In this document: positions 18,573 through 27,078 of the stretch, piece after piece
Numbering within the stretch: position 1 is the stretch's first letter
How the letters are laid out: each line of letters starts with the position of its first letter
Assembly (NCBI GenBank): GCA_026388715.1
Contig: JAPLJF010000033.1
Location: 62,001-126,000 of the forward strand
Reading direction: 5' to 3'
DNA length: 64,000 bases
Source of the DNA: Deltaproteobacteria bacterium
GTDB lineage: Bacteria; Desulfobacterota; Desulfobulbia; Desulfobulbales; Desulfocapsaceae
Translations under genes and position numbers: made by a program
The notes under the pieces: generated by a model
Told to the model about the DNA's origin: nothing
Databases searched by the model: none
The model's input: the letters and a program-made list of their open reading frames with translations, nothing else

Positions 18573-19931
18573 ATGGCGGCGACAACCTACAAGGTTATCG
18601 CCTATAACGACCTTGGCATGCATTGCGCTTGTCCCACCTCTTCAAGTTTTTTGCTTCTGCCGCCGTTCAATACCATTCGCGCCCAGGTGCTCCAGCTCGG
18701 CACCAATGATCCGATCCTGCCGACCACCGGCCTTACCGTTTCTTACCAGATGGTCGAAAATACCGATGCTGGTTTGATTGCGGATGCGTACTTCTCTACC
18801 TGGATTTCCTATGCACCGAAGATTTTTCCCGGTTACCAGCCGCTGGTCGGTGGCAAGGTCATGGGTCTGACCGGTAATGGCCTGTCCGGTACCATGAAGT
18901 ATGATGCCCTTTCGAAGTCCTGGATTGCCACCGGTATTCCGGCCTTCCCGCCGGTGACCGGCACTTCCACCGACGTGATGACCGATCCGCTGGGTGGGCC
19001 AAACCGGACGCCGTATCTGACCGCCAATGTCACGGTCAAGAATACTGCGGGCACTACCCTTGCCACCACTTCCACCGTGGTTCCCGTCGCCTTTGGCGGC
19101 TGCTGCAGTTGCCATCTGGACGTGGCGGTGGCCAATGGTTTCCCGAGAACCCCGGATGGCTCTTTCCAGGCCATGGGTAAACTGCATGGGCAGAATTCTT
19201 CCAAGATCAATCTTGCCCTTCTTGATCCGGATGGAGACGGCGTAGGCGGTCCGATCCGTTGTTCGGAGTGCCATCTTGATCCGGCCATGGGTGAAACGGT
19301 TGCTCCGGGATTTGCAGCGACCCATCCGAACTATACGATTCTGCCGGGCGCCACCTTTACCAAGGCTGACGTGAAGACTTCCACCTTGACCTTTTCCCAG
19401 GTTCTCCATAACTTCCACAGTGGCAATGCCAAGGTGCTTGCCATGAAACCCGATATCGATACCAACTGCTATGCCTGTCATCCAGGCAACGGCATTGAGT
19501 GCTATCGCGGTTCCATGAAGACCGATGGTTTCACCTGTGTCAGCTGCCACGGCACCCTGTCAGTGAGGGCTTCTTCCGGACAGACGGCACAGCCATGGAA
19601 CGCCGCCACCCTGCCGAGTTGTAATAAACCGGCCATGGGCGTCACGGGTAGCTGCCATTCTTCCGTCTCGTATCCTGACGGTGGTGGTTGGGCCTCGAGC
19701 TTTGAGGGTAAGTACATCAATAACCGGGGCCACAAGGGCAGCATCCTGTGCACCACCTGTCACGGGGCGCCGCATGCCGATGCCCCGGCCACGACTGCCA
19801 AGGATAACGTGCAGAACCTGGCCCTGCAGGGCTCAGCCAGAGCGCTGGGCAAGTGTTCGGTTTGTCATCCCCATAAGTCTACCTCTTGGGGTACGCCGAA
19901 TCACACCAGTGGCAATACCGTTATTAAGTAA
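18573..19931 (+). CDS. Hexahaem c-type cytochrome, tandem copy 1
   Basis: The protein has 452 residues with six CxxCH haem motifs: CCSCH, CSECH, CYACH, CVSCH, CTTCH and CSVCH, all in the C-terminal two thirds. A further cysteine ten residues before a CH (SCNKPAMGVTGSCH) might be an unusual seventh site. The N-terminal domain begins YKVIAYNDLGMHCACP, an NDLGMHC segment I associate with multihaem cytochromes of Desulfobacterota and Geobacter-like bacteria. Likely role: extracytoplasmic electron transfer. Odd: no signal peptide is encoded. The frame is closed by TGA 11 codons before the ATG in copy 1, and AAGGA precedes the ATG, so this start looks real. Transcription is probably from the sigma-54 promoter at 18451, under the adjacent regulator. 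Confidence 0.9.
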   Translation: MAATTYKVIAYNDLGMHCACPTSSSFLLLPPFNTIRAQVLQLGTNDPILPTTGLTVSYQMVENTDAGLIADAYFSTWISYAPKIFPGYQPLVGGKVMGLTGNGLSGTMKYDALSKSWIATGIPAFPPVTGTSTDVMTDPLGGPNRTPYLTANVTVKNTAGTTLATTSTVVPVAFGGCCSCHLDVAVANGFPRTPDGSFQAMGKLHGQNSSKINLALLDPDGDGVGGPIRCSECHLDPAMGETVAPGFAATHPNYTILPGATFTKADVKTSTLTFSQVLHNFHSGNAKVLAMKPDIDTNCYACHPGNGIECYRGSMKTDGFTCVSCHGTLSVRASSGQTAQPWNAATLPSCNKPAMGVTGSCHSSVSYPDGGGWASSFEGKYINNRGHKGSILCTTCHGAPHADAPATTAKDNVQNLALQGSARALGKCSVCHPHKSTSWGTPNHTSGNTVIK

Positions 19932-19970
19932 CAAGGCACTTCACAACGCCCTTGTTGTGGCGTGAAATAA

Positions 19971-20008
19971 AAAGGGCACCTTATCCGCTGGATAAGGTGC
20001 CCTTTTTT
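19971..20008 (+). terminator. Strong terminator after cytochrome copy 1
   Basis: AAAGGGCACCTTATCC and GGATAAGGTGCCCTTT form a perfect 16-bp stem with a GCTG loop followed by six T. A second, weaker inverted repeat (ACAAGG/CCTTGT) lies between the stop codon and this stem. Confidence 0.95.
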
Positions 20009-20105
20009 GTTGCTCGGCGTCAGGCAGATCAAACATTACGGTATTAAGAAAAGCTGAGTCGTAACCGTGGGCAGCTCCACCTTTTCTTGACTTGCCGAAC
20101 TGCCC

Positions 20106-20286
20106 TGTTGAAAATTGAACAGTCGCCGGACGCGGCCCAATTCTGCCATATCCCCCTCTTCTCACGATCAGCCGCTGTTGTTCAGGAACTGTCGAAATTT
20201 GAACAATTTCTTTTTTTCTAATAAATAACGTCGAAAAAACAATATGTTGAGCTGGTTTCGAGGTCCTTGCTGTTGATAATTGAACA
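20106..20286 (+). promoter_or_regulatory. Three palindromic activator sites, cytochrome copy 2
   Basis: TGTTGAAAATTGAACA (20106), TGTCGAAATTTGAACA (20190) and TGTTGATAATTGAACA (20271) repeat the sites of copy 1. The first is a more perfect palindrome than its counterpart at 18255, and about 60 bases of unrelated sequence separate it from the second. Conservation of all three against a changed background supports them as binding sites. Confidence 0.75.
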
Positions 20287-20370
20287 GTGGCGGTGCGGAC
20301 TGGAACCGGTATGATTCCAGTCGTAACTCCATAACATCATGAAACTGAACGATAAATAGTTTTTTGCAGA

Positions 20371-20387
20371 TTGGCATCAAAATTGCT
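20371..20387 (+). promoter_or_regulatory. Sigma-54 (-24/-12) promoter, cytochrome copy 2
   Basis: TTGGCATCAAAATTGCT is identical to the element at 18451, with the same flanks (TTTTTGCAGA before and TTTAAGGACC after). It lies 98 bases upstream of the ATG at 20486. Confidence 0.88.
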
Positions 20388-20485
20388 TTTAAGGACCCAG
20401 AAATGAGAAACGCGCCCCTTAGGAGGTGTATGTCTCGAAAACGGTTGTTGGACCGCTCTTGACGGAACAGCAAAGGATTTTTAAG

Positions 20486-21844
20486 ATGGCGGCGACAACC
20501 TACAAGGTTATCGCCTATAACGATCTGGGCATGCATTGCGCTTGTCCCACCTCTTCAAATTTTTTACTTCTGCCGCCATTCAATACCATTCGCGCTCAGG
20601 TGCTCCAGCTCGGCACCAATGATCCGATCCTGCCGACCAGCGGCATTACCGTTTCCTACCAGATGGTCGAAGATACCGATGCTGGTTTGATTGCGGATGC
20701 GTACTTCTCTACCTGGATTTCCTATGCACCGAAGATTTTTCCCGGTTACCAGCCGCTGGTCGGTGGCAAGGTCATGGGTCTGACCGGCAATGGCCTGTCC
20801 GGTACCATGACGTATGATGCCACTTCGAAGTCCTGGATTGCCACCGGTATTCCCGCCTTCCCGCCGGTGACCGGCACCGCCACCGACGTGATGACCGATC
20901 CGCTGGGTGGCCCCAACCGGACGCCGTATCTGACCGCCAATGTCACGGTTAAGAACACCGCGGGCACTACCCTTGCCACCACTTCCACCGTGGTTCCCGT
21001 CGCCTTTGGCGGCTGCTGCAGTTGCCATCTGGACGTGGCGGTGGCCAATGGTTTCCCGAGGACCCCGGATGGCTCTTTCAAGGCCATGGGCAAACTGCAT
21101 GGGCAAAATTCTTCTAAGATCGACATTTCTCTGCTTGATCCGGATGGAGACGGTGTTGGCGGCCCGATCCGTTGTTCGGAGTGCCATCTTGATCCGGCCA
21201 TGGGTGAAACGGTGGCTCCGGGATTTGCCAATGTGCATCCGAACTTCAAGATTCTGCCGGGCGCCACCTTTACCAAGGCTGACGTGAAGGTTTCCACCTT
21301 GACCTTTTCCCAGGTTCTCCATAACTTCCACAGTGGCAATGCCAAGGTCCTTGCCATGGACCCCAATATCGACACCAATTGTTATGCCTGTCATCCAGGC
21401 AACGGCATTGAGTGCTATCGTGGTTCCATGAAGACCGATGGTTTCAACTGTGTCAGCTGCCACGGCACCCTGTCAGTGAGAGCTTCTTCCGGACAGACGG
21501 CACAACCATGGAACGCTGCCACCCTGCCGAGCTGTAATAATCCGGCCATGGGCGTTACGGGTAGCTGCCATTCTTCCACCTCGTATCCTGACGGTGGTGG
21601 TTGGGCCTCGAGCTTTGAGGGTAAGTACATCAATAACCGGGGCCACAAGGGCAGCATTCTGTGCACCACCTGTCACGGTTCGCCACATGCCGATGCCCCG
21701 GCCACGACTGCCAAGGATAACTCGCAGAACCTGGCCATGCAGGGCTCAGCCAAAGCCTTGGGCAAGTGCTCGGTTTGTCATCCTACCAAGTCTACAAGCT
21801 GGGGTGTGCCAAATCACACCGCTGGTAATAGCGTTCTTCCTTAA
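20486..21844 (+). CDS. Hexahaem c-type cytochrome, tandem copy 2
   Basis: The protein has 452 residues from ATG 20486, exactly the length of copy 1 and differing from it at scattered positions only. All six CxxCH motifs are kept, as are the NDLGMHCAC segment and the SCNNPAMGVTGSCH element. The track starts it 20 codons earlier at a GTG, but that extension (VYVSKTVVGPLLTEQQ) is the untranslated leader of copy 1 read in frame because seven bases are absent here. It is neither hydrophobic nor signal-like. AAAGGA sits at a suitable distance from 20486. As in copy 1, no export signal is seen. The gene has its own sigma-54 promoter and terminator, so the two copies are separately transcribed. Confidence 0.9.
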   Translation: MAATTYKVIAYNDLGMHCACPTSSNFLLLPPFNTIRAQVLQLGTNDPILPTSGITVSYQMVEDTDAGLIADAYFSTWISYAPKIFPGYQPLVGGKVMGLTGNGLSGTMTYDATSKSWIATGIPAFPPVTGTATDVMTDPLGGPNRTPYLTANVTVKNTAGTTLATTSTVVPVAFGGCCSCHLDVAVANGFPRTPDGSFKAMGKLHGQNSSKIDISLLDPDGDGVGGPIRCSECHLDPAMGETVAPGFANVHPNFKILPGATFTKADVKVSTLTFSQVLHNFHSGNAKVLAMDPNIDTNCYACHPGNGIECYRGSMKTDGFNCVSCHGTLSVRASSGQTAQPWNAATLPSCNNPAMGVTGSCHSSTSYPDGGGWASSFEGKYINNRGHKGSILCTTCHGSPHADAPATTAKDNSQNLAMQGSAKALGKCSVCHPTKSTSWGVPNHTAGNSVLP

Positions 21845-21883
21845 CAAGGCACTGCACAACGCCCTTGTTGTGGCGTGAAAAAT

Positions 21884-21922
21884 AAAAAAAGGCCACCCTG
21901 TAAAAGGGGTGGCCTTTTTTTA
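21884..21922 (+). terminator. Terminator after cytochrome copy 2
   Basis: AAAAAAAGGCCACCC and GGGTGGCCTTTTTTT form a strong stem with an eight-base loop and a T run on either strand. The sequence differs from the terminator of copy 1 although the position is equivalent. Confidence 0.93.
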
Positions 21923-22343
21923 TTCCCTGCACTTAAAGGTAATGAGGTTCACAATCAATCTGATCATCAAATCCTTCTCCCGTGGATCGCTCTCAGCAAT
22001 CAATAACGCCAGGGCCACCAGTCCGGCTTGAAATATCCAACTCGCTTGGAGAAAAAACAGAGAGAAAAAAATAGGGTCACCCATTAAAAGGCCCCTTGTC
22101 AATGAAGAATCAATATCCCTCCTGTCGATCAGCCCCATTCAGAAAGTCAAGATCTCTCTGCCGGGAATTGACCAGAGCTGAGTCACCATATCTCCTGTCC
22201 TGACTGAACCCGCATTGCCGCAGAAAAGGATATTCCTTGGCAGCCCCCGGTTTGGCAGGACACCTGATGGCCGGAGATGCTTCCTGACTCTATGATCGAA
22301 GCAAGGTGTCAGCTTAAGTCTGAACAACTACCCTTAACAATAT
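21923..22343. other. Non-coding gap between convergent units
   Basis: This 420-base stretch separates cytochrome copy 2 from the terminator of the FecR gene. The only ORFs (21920-22138 and 22139-22327, both minus) have no SD, no family likeness and unusual composition. The first has a hydrophobic middle (IFFSLFFLQASWIF), but I would not call it a gene. Confidence 0.5.
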
Positions 22344-22391
22344 AAAAAAAGGGTGCGACCCACTTTCCCCAGGGAAATTTGGATCGCACCC
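22344..22391 (-). terminator. Terminator of the first FecR-domain gene
   Basis: On the minus strand GGGTGCGATCCA and TGGGTCGCACCC form the stem, followed by seven T. A sister hairpin at 24960-25000 ends the second gene. Confidence 0.9.
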
Positions 22392-22420
22392 TTCTTCATC
22401 CTGTCACCATCGTCCTGTTG

Positions 22421-24625
22421 TCAATCTTTCTTGTCTGCCTCCTGCTGTTTTTTGAGACGTTTCAATGTCTCTGGATCAAGATGGGGCGGTTGCCCCGGGC
22501 CACGCGCAGGTGGCGGCGCGATCTGGGGTCGTGGTGGCGCTGGTGGTGGCACATTCTGTGGCCTTACAGGCGCAGGTGGCGGCGCCGGCCTGACAGCCTC
22601 CCTGTCCATGGCTGGCCGTCCCCTGAACTGACCGGGCATAACATTTTGTTCAGGAGCCTGGGGCCGCCCGCGAAAACCGGGGGCATTCCTCTCTTCATTC
22701 TGGGCCGGTGGTCGCGGAGCAGGAGGAGGTGGCGGCGCGATCTGTGGCCTTGATGGTGGAGGTGGCGACGCTGACCTGACAGCCTCCCTGTCAATCGTTG
22801 GCCTGCCCCTGAATTGTTCGGGCATAACGTTATGCTCGGGAGCCTGGGACCGCCCGCGAAAACCGGGAGCATTCCTCTCTTCATTCTGAGCAGGTGGTTG
22901 CGGAGCAGGCGCAGGTGGCGGCGCGATCTGTGGTCTTCCAGTTTCAGGTGGCCTTGCCGCCTTGATGGCATCGGTATCTATTGTCGGCCTGCCCCTGAAT
23001 TGGCCGGGCATAACATTATACTCGGGATTCTGGGACCGCCCGCGAAAACCGGGGGCATTCCTTTCATCACTCTGGGCCGGTGGACGCGGGACAGTAACAG
23101 GTGGCGTCGCGTTCTGTGGCCTTCCGGTGGCAGGCGGCATTGCCGACTTCATAGCATCGGCATCAATAGGTTGCCGGCCCCTGTACTGGCTGGGCATAAC
23201 GCTATGCTCCAATATCTGTTTCCGCTCATCAGGCCCTGGCGTCATCCTGACAGCAGGCGCTAATGGTCGCGGTGTCGCCGTTGGCGCGAAAACCGAACGA
23301 TCACGCTCTCTGACCATAGGCCTTGCTCCCTCTGCTGCCCTTCCCGGCAATGACCGAATATTGGCAGGCGGCAGATTTATCCTGGGGATATTCTTGATGA
23401 TCGGCATCTTGGTAATCCGGCCCGGCTCAATTCTGGGTCGGCCAATACTTATCCGTTCCCGCAAAAAAGGATTTTCCCGATGTCCGACATCATGATGCCG
23501 TCCTGTCAGGAAGGTATCCCGATTGACAACGGTAACGGCGTTATGCACATGGGCATTCCGGTAATTGCTGCCAGGTATCTCTGCATAGATATTGGCATTA
23601 ACAATATTGACACTATGGGGTCCATAATTGCCGTAACCGTAATAAACTTCGGCAGGCGCCAGGGGCACCCAGGCGACATCGTTTTCGGTTGCAACCCAAC
23701 TGACATAGCCGGGCCCCCAATAGACCTCATTGCGCGGCGGTGGAACCCAGCACCAGCCATAAGAAGAGATGTACGACCAGCGCCCGTAATGATAAGGGGC
23801 CCATCCCCACGGTTCACTCGCGATCCAGACATAATCGTCACCAATCCACACCCATCGGCCCTCACGATAAGGGGCCCAGTCAGCATCGATATGCGTGGTC
23901 GGGGTCCAGACATTTCCATATTCAGTGGTCTCAATCCATCGGCCATTCCTGTTCAGATCCCGTCCATATTCTGACAGTTCCTGCGGAAGATATTGATCGC
24001 TACCCACATCTTCGGTCAGGGATTCGTCCCAATCCCTGTTCCATTTTTCCCAATCGCTGGGCGGCTCCAAGGCCATCAGTGAGGGCATGCCCTCATCTAA
24101 GGAGAGCATCTTGCCCGCGCCGACCCTGACCTCACCGTTTCTGTTTTCCGCGTACACGGCACCCCGGTACACGGAAATATCGGTATTGCCATTTTGGACA
24201 AGGGCAACATTGAAGGTCGAGCTGTCATACACCCTGAGTGAAGAAATCGGGGTATCCATCTGGAGCATGGCATCATCCATCTTCCTGAAGTTCAAATATG
24301 CCTGCCCCTGACTGAGGTACATCTGCAGAGAATCCTTCTCTACCGCCAGAATCTCAAGAGAGCTGTCCGCATCAATCCTGATGACACTTCCTTCCCGTGT
24401 CTCTATCTGGGCCCACGCATTGTTTGGCACCCAAAACCGGTCTCCCGCCTGAATAGGAAGATTGATGGCCGCCGGGAACCATTCGGTCGCCCCCTTGGAT
24501 TGAATCTGGACATCACCCTCCAACTGACTCAGACGCAAGTACCCAAGGTCCTCAGCGTGAGCCCAGAGTGGGAAAAGAATCACAATCCAGAGCATCATTA
24601 TTTTCAACAGATAATTTCTTTTCAT
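22421..24625 (-). CDS. Secreted FecR-domain/DUF6600 proline-rich repeat protein, copy A
   Basis: The protein has 734 residues. It starts with a signal peptide (MKRNYLLKIMMLWIVILFPL..AHA), then a FecR-like domain (about 28-165: LEGDVQIQSKGATEWFPA to VRVGAGKML). A tryptophan-rich DUF6600 region follows (about 230-330) with repeats such as YREGRWVWIGDDYVWIASE and YGRWSYISSYGWCWVPPP. From about 450 there is a disordered proline-rich tail made of four to five units of about 50 residues, each containing RNAPGFRGR, NVMPxQFRGRPxID and PPP runs. FecR domains usually sense or scaffold at the periplasmic face; here it is a soluble or envelope protein of unknown role. AAGGGTGA precedes the ATG. It is a tandem paralogue of the gene at 25024-26928. 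Confidence 0.85.
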   Translation of the reverse strand: MKRNYLLKIMMLWIVILFPLWAHAEDLGYLRLSQLEGDVQIQSKGATEWFPAAINLPIQAGDRFWVPNNAWAQIETREGSVIRIDADSSLEILAVEKDSLQMYLSQGQAYLNFRKMDDAMLQMDTPISSLRVYDSSTFNVALVQNGNTDISVYRGAVYAENRNGEVRVGAGKMLSLDEGMPSLMALEPPSDWEKWNRDWDESLTEDVGSDQYLPQELSEYGRDLNRNGRWIETTEYGNVWTPTTHIDADWAPYREGRWVWIGDDYVWIASEPWGWAPYHYGRWSYISSYGWCWVPPPRNEVYWGPGYVSWVATENDVAWVPLAPAEVYYGYGNYGPHSVNIVNANIYAEIPGSNYRNAHVHNAVTVVNRDTFLTGRHHDVGHRENPFLRERISIGRPRIEPGRITKMPIIKNIPRINLPPANIRSLPGRAAEGARPMVRERDRSVFAPTATPRPLAPAVRMTPGPDERKQILEHSVMPSQYRGRQPIDADAMKSAMPPATGRPQNATPPVTVPRPPAQSDERNAPGFRGRSQNPEYNVMPGQFRGRPTIDTDAIKAARPPETGRPQIAPPPAPAPQPPAQNEERNAPGFRGRSQAPEHNVMPEQFRGRPTIDREAVRSASPPPPSRPQIAPPPPPAPRPPAQNEERNAPGFRGRPQAPEQNVMPGQFRGRPAMDREAVRPAPPPAPVRPQNVPPPAPPRPQIAPPPARGPGQPPHLDPETLKRLKKQQEADKKD

Positions 24626-24959
24626 CGAATCACCCTTTATACTTTTCTGAACTACAGGAACTATTATTTCTTTAGACTAAGGAGCTTCAAGGCAAGCCCG
24701 GCCGCCTGCTGCGAGGCGCCGGGTTGTCCAAGACAAGCAAGGTATCAGATTAGCCCTGATCTTTTTCCGAAATCATGTCAAATTATTAAGAGCTTGTCCG
24801 TAAATAAATCTTTGGTGCTCGCATCCGGCTTTTGGCCGTCTTTGACCGCTCCTCAATCGCAAAATCCTCGCCGTAGCGCTGCTACGGCTGCGGTTTTACT
24901 CAATCGTCTCGGCCAAATTCGTCTTAAGTCTGATCAACTACACCTAACAATCTTAAAAT
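24626..24959. other. Spacer between FecR copies with an lpxB 3' remnant
   Basis: There is no gene in this spacer. At 24685-24740 (minus strand) a stretch reads [18 protein letters not shown], nearly the same as the end of lpxB (27115-27170, [18 protein letters not shown]). It is a remnant carried by the tandem duplication. The rest contains an inverted repeat around CCGTAGC-GCT-GCTACGG (about 24871). Confidence 0.75.
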
Positions 24960-25000
24960 GGGTGCAACCCACTATCTTCAGGGAAATTTGGGTCGCACCC
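24960..25000 (-). terminator. Terminator of the second FecR-domain gene
   Basis: GGGTGCAACCCA and TGGGTCGCACCC pair across 17 bases. It is the counterpart of 22344-22391 but with a weaker T run (TTTTAAG) on the minus strand. Confidence 0.75.
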
Positions 25001-25023
25001 TCCCGCATTCTGTCACCATCGTC

Positions 25024-26928
25024 CTATTGTTTTTCTTTCTTGTCACCACCCTGCTGCTTTTTTTTGAGACGTTTCAATGCCTCTGGGTCAGGTTTGGCCG
25101 GTTGTCCCGGAGCTGGCGCAACACGGGGTCTTGCTGGCGCGGGAGCTGGTGCGACACGGTGTCGTGCTGGTGCATGAGCTGGTGCGACACGGGGCCTTGC
25201 TGGCGCAGGAGCTGGCGCTGACTTGACAGCCTCCCTGTCAATAGCTTGCCTACCCCTGAATTGTCTGGGCGTAACGTTCTGTCCCGGCAACTGCGGCCGC
25301 TCGCGAACAACTGGGCCATTTGTTTCATCTTTCCGAACCGGACGTCCATGAGCAGCAGGAGCAGGTGGCGGCGCACCATGTGGTTTTATAGAGGCTGGAG
25401 GCGGTGCAAACTTGACAGCTTCTCTGTCAATGGCTTGCCTACCCCTGAATTGTCTGGGCGTAACGTTCTGTCCCGGCAACTGTTTCCGCCCACCAATCCC
25501 TGGCACATTCTGTTCCTTACCCTGTTTTACAGCGGCGTCAGGATTCATCCTGATTGTGGGTGTCAAAGTTCGTGGTGCAACAGTTGGCGTAAAAGAAGAA
25601 CGATTACGCTCTCTGACCATAGGCCTTTCCGCTGTCCGTCCCGGCAATGACCGAATATTAGCAGGCGGCAGATTTACCTTGGGGATTTCCCTGATAGTCG
25701 GCATTTTGGTAATCCGCCCAGGCTCAATCCTGGGTCGGCCTACATTGATCTTTTCCCGCAAAAAAGGATTTTCTCGGTGTCCCACAACCGCATGGCGCTT
25801 GCCTGTCAAGAAGGTGTCCCGAGGAATAACTGTTACTGCGTCACGCACATGAGCATTTCTGTAATTGCTTCCAGGCACCACTACTGTAGCGATATTAACA
25901 TTAACAATATTGACACTATGGGGTCCATAATTGCCATAACCGTAATAAACTTCGGCAGGCGCCAGAGGCACCCAGGCGACATCGTTTTCGGTTGCAACCC
26001 AACTGACATAGCCAGGCCCCCAATAGACCTCATTGCGCGGCGGTGGAACCCAGCACCAGCCATGAGAAGAGATGTGCGCCCAGCGTCCGTAATGATAAGG
26101 GGCCCAGCCCCACGGTTCACTCGCGATCCAGACATAATCGTCACCAATCCAAACCCATCGGCCCTCACGATAAGGAGCCCATTCATCAGAAATATGCGTA
26201 GTCGGGGTCCAGACATTTCCGTACTCACTCGTCTCAATCCACTTGCCATTCTTGTTCAGATCCCTTTCATACCCTGTCAATTCCTGTGGAAGATATTTCT
26301 CGGAATCCCCATCTACAGCCAGAGATTCATCCCAATCCCTGTTCCACTTTTCCCATTCACTTGGGGGCCCCAAGTCCATAATTGAAGGTAAACCTTCATC
26401 CATAGAGAGCATCTTTCCGGCATCGACGCTGACCTCACCACTCTTGTTTTCCGCATTCACGGTGCCCCGAAACACGGAGAGGTCGGTATTGCCATTTTCA
26501 GCAAGGGCCACATTGAAGGTCGAACTGTCATATATTCTGATCGAAGAAATCGGGGTATCCATCTGGAGCATGGCATCATCCACTTTCTTGAAGTTCAGAT
26601 ATGCCTGCCCCTGACTGAGGTACATCTGCAGAGAGTCCTTCTCCATTGTCTGGATCTCAAGTGAACTTTCCTCGTCAATCCTGATGACACTACCTTCGCG
26701 CGTCTCCACCTGGGCCCACGCATTTTTTGGCACCCACAACCGGTCTCCCGTCTGAATAGGAAGATTGATGGTGGCCGGGAACCATTCGGTCGCCCCCTTA
26801 GATTGAATCTGGACATCACCTTCCAGCTGGCTCAGACGCAAGTACCCAAGGTCCTCAGCGTGTGCCCAAAGTGGTAAAAGAGTCACAATCCAGAGCACTA
26901 TTGTTTTCAACAGATAGTTTCTTTTCAT
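25024..26928 (-). CDS. Secreted FecR-domain/DUF6600 proline-rich repeat protein, copy B
   Basis: The protein has 634 residues from the ATG at 26928 (track start 26985 ignored; AAGGGTGA precedes this ATG exactly as in copy A). It has the same order as copy A: signal peptide, FecR domain, DUF6600 tryptophan repeats (YREGRWVWIGDDYVWIASE), then a proline/alanine-rich tail. The first two thirds are closely similar to copy A. The tail differs: only two QNVTPRQFRGRQAIDREAV units, then short PAPARPRVAPA-type repeats and a lysine-rich end. It lies downstream of lpxB on the same strand and about 150 bases from it. It is probably the original copy, since lpxB is intact here and only a fragment precedes copy A. 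Confidence 0.85.
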   Translation of the reverse strand: MKRNYLLKTIVLWIVTLLPLWAHAEDLGYLRLSQLEGDVQIQSKGATEWFPATINLPIQTGDRLWVPKNAWAQVETREGSVIRIDEESSLEIQTMEKDSLQMYLSQGQAYLNFKKVDDAMLQMDTPISSIRIYDSSTFNVALAENGNTDLSVFRGTVNAENKSGEVSVDAGKMLSMDEGLPSIMDLGPPSEWEKWNRDWDESLAVDGDSEKYLPQELTGYERDLNKNGKWIETSEYGNVWTPTTHISDEWAPYREGRWVWIGDDYVWIASEPWGWAPYHYGRWAHISSHGWCWVPPPRNEVYWGPGYVSWVATENDVAWVPLAPAEVYYGYGNYGPHSVNIVNVNIATVVVPGSNYRNAHVRDAVTVIPRDTFLTGKRHAVVGHRENPFLREKINVGRPRIEPGRITKMPTIREIPKVNLPPANIRSLPGRTAERPMVRERNRSSFTPTVAPRTLTPTIRMNPDAAVKQGKEQNVPGIGGRKQLPGQNVTPRQFRGRQAIDREAVKFAPPPASIKPHGAPPPAPAAHGRPVRKDETNGPVVRERPQLPGQNVTPRQFRGRQAIDREAVKSAPAPAPARPRVAPAHAPARHRVAPAPAPARPRVAPAPGQPAKPDPEALKRLKKKQQGGDKKEKQ

Positions 26929-27078
26929 CGAATCACCCTTTATACTTTTCTGAACTACAGAAATCATTATTTCTTCTGATTCCAAGTTTCCTTCAAGCCA
27001 ATACCTTCGTCGGCTACACTGCGCGGCTCCTCACCGTACTACCCGTACTGCTTCGTCACCGCTCGCTTGCCTTCGGTC

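Larger units (their letters stand above)
18175..21922 (+). repeat. Tandem duplication of a ~1.85-kb cytochrome unit
   Basis: Unit 1 (about 18175-20011) and unit 2 (about 20025-21922) each contain the last codons of the response regulator, the palindromes, the sigma-54 promoter, the leader, the cytochrome gene and a terminator. The tail reads IKHYGIEKS-stop in unit 1 and IKHYGIKKS-stop in unit 2. Differences: about 60 extra bases after the first palindrome in unit 2, and seven extra bases (GACGGCG) just before the ATG in unit 1. Confidence 0.92.

Noticed and set aside
20426-20485. Track start of the second cytochrome at GTG 20426
   Set aside because: The 20 extra codons are the non-coding leader of copy 1 brought into frame by a 7-base difference; they encode no signal peptide.
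21920-22327. Two minus-strand ORFs (72 and 62 aa)
   Set aside because: No SD, no recognisable family, and the first runs into the cytochrome terminator; described only as part of the gap.
22421-23300. Regularly spaced repeats resembling a CRISPR array
   Set aside because: The repeats are in-frame units of about 50 codons in the proline-rich tail of the FecR protein; there is no constant short repeat with unique spacers and no cas gene.
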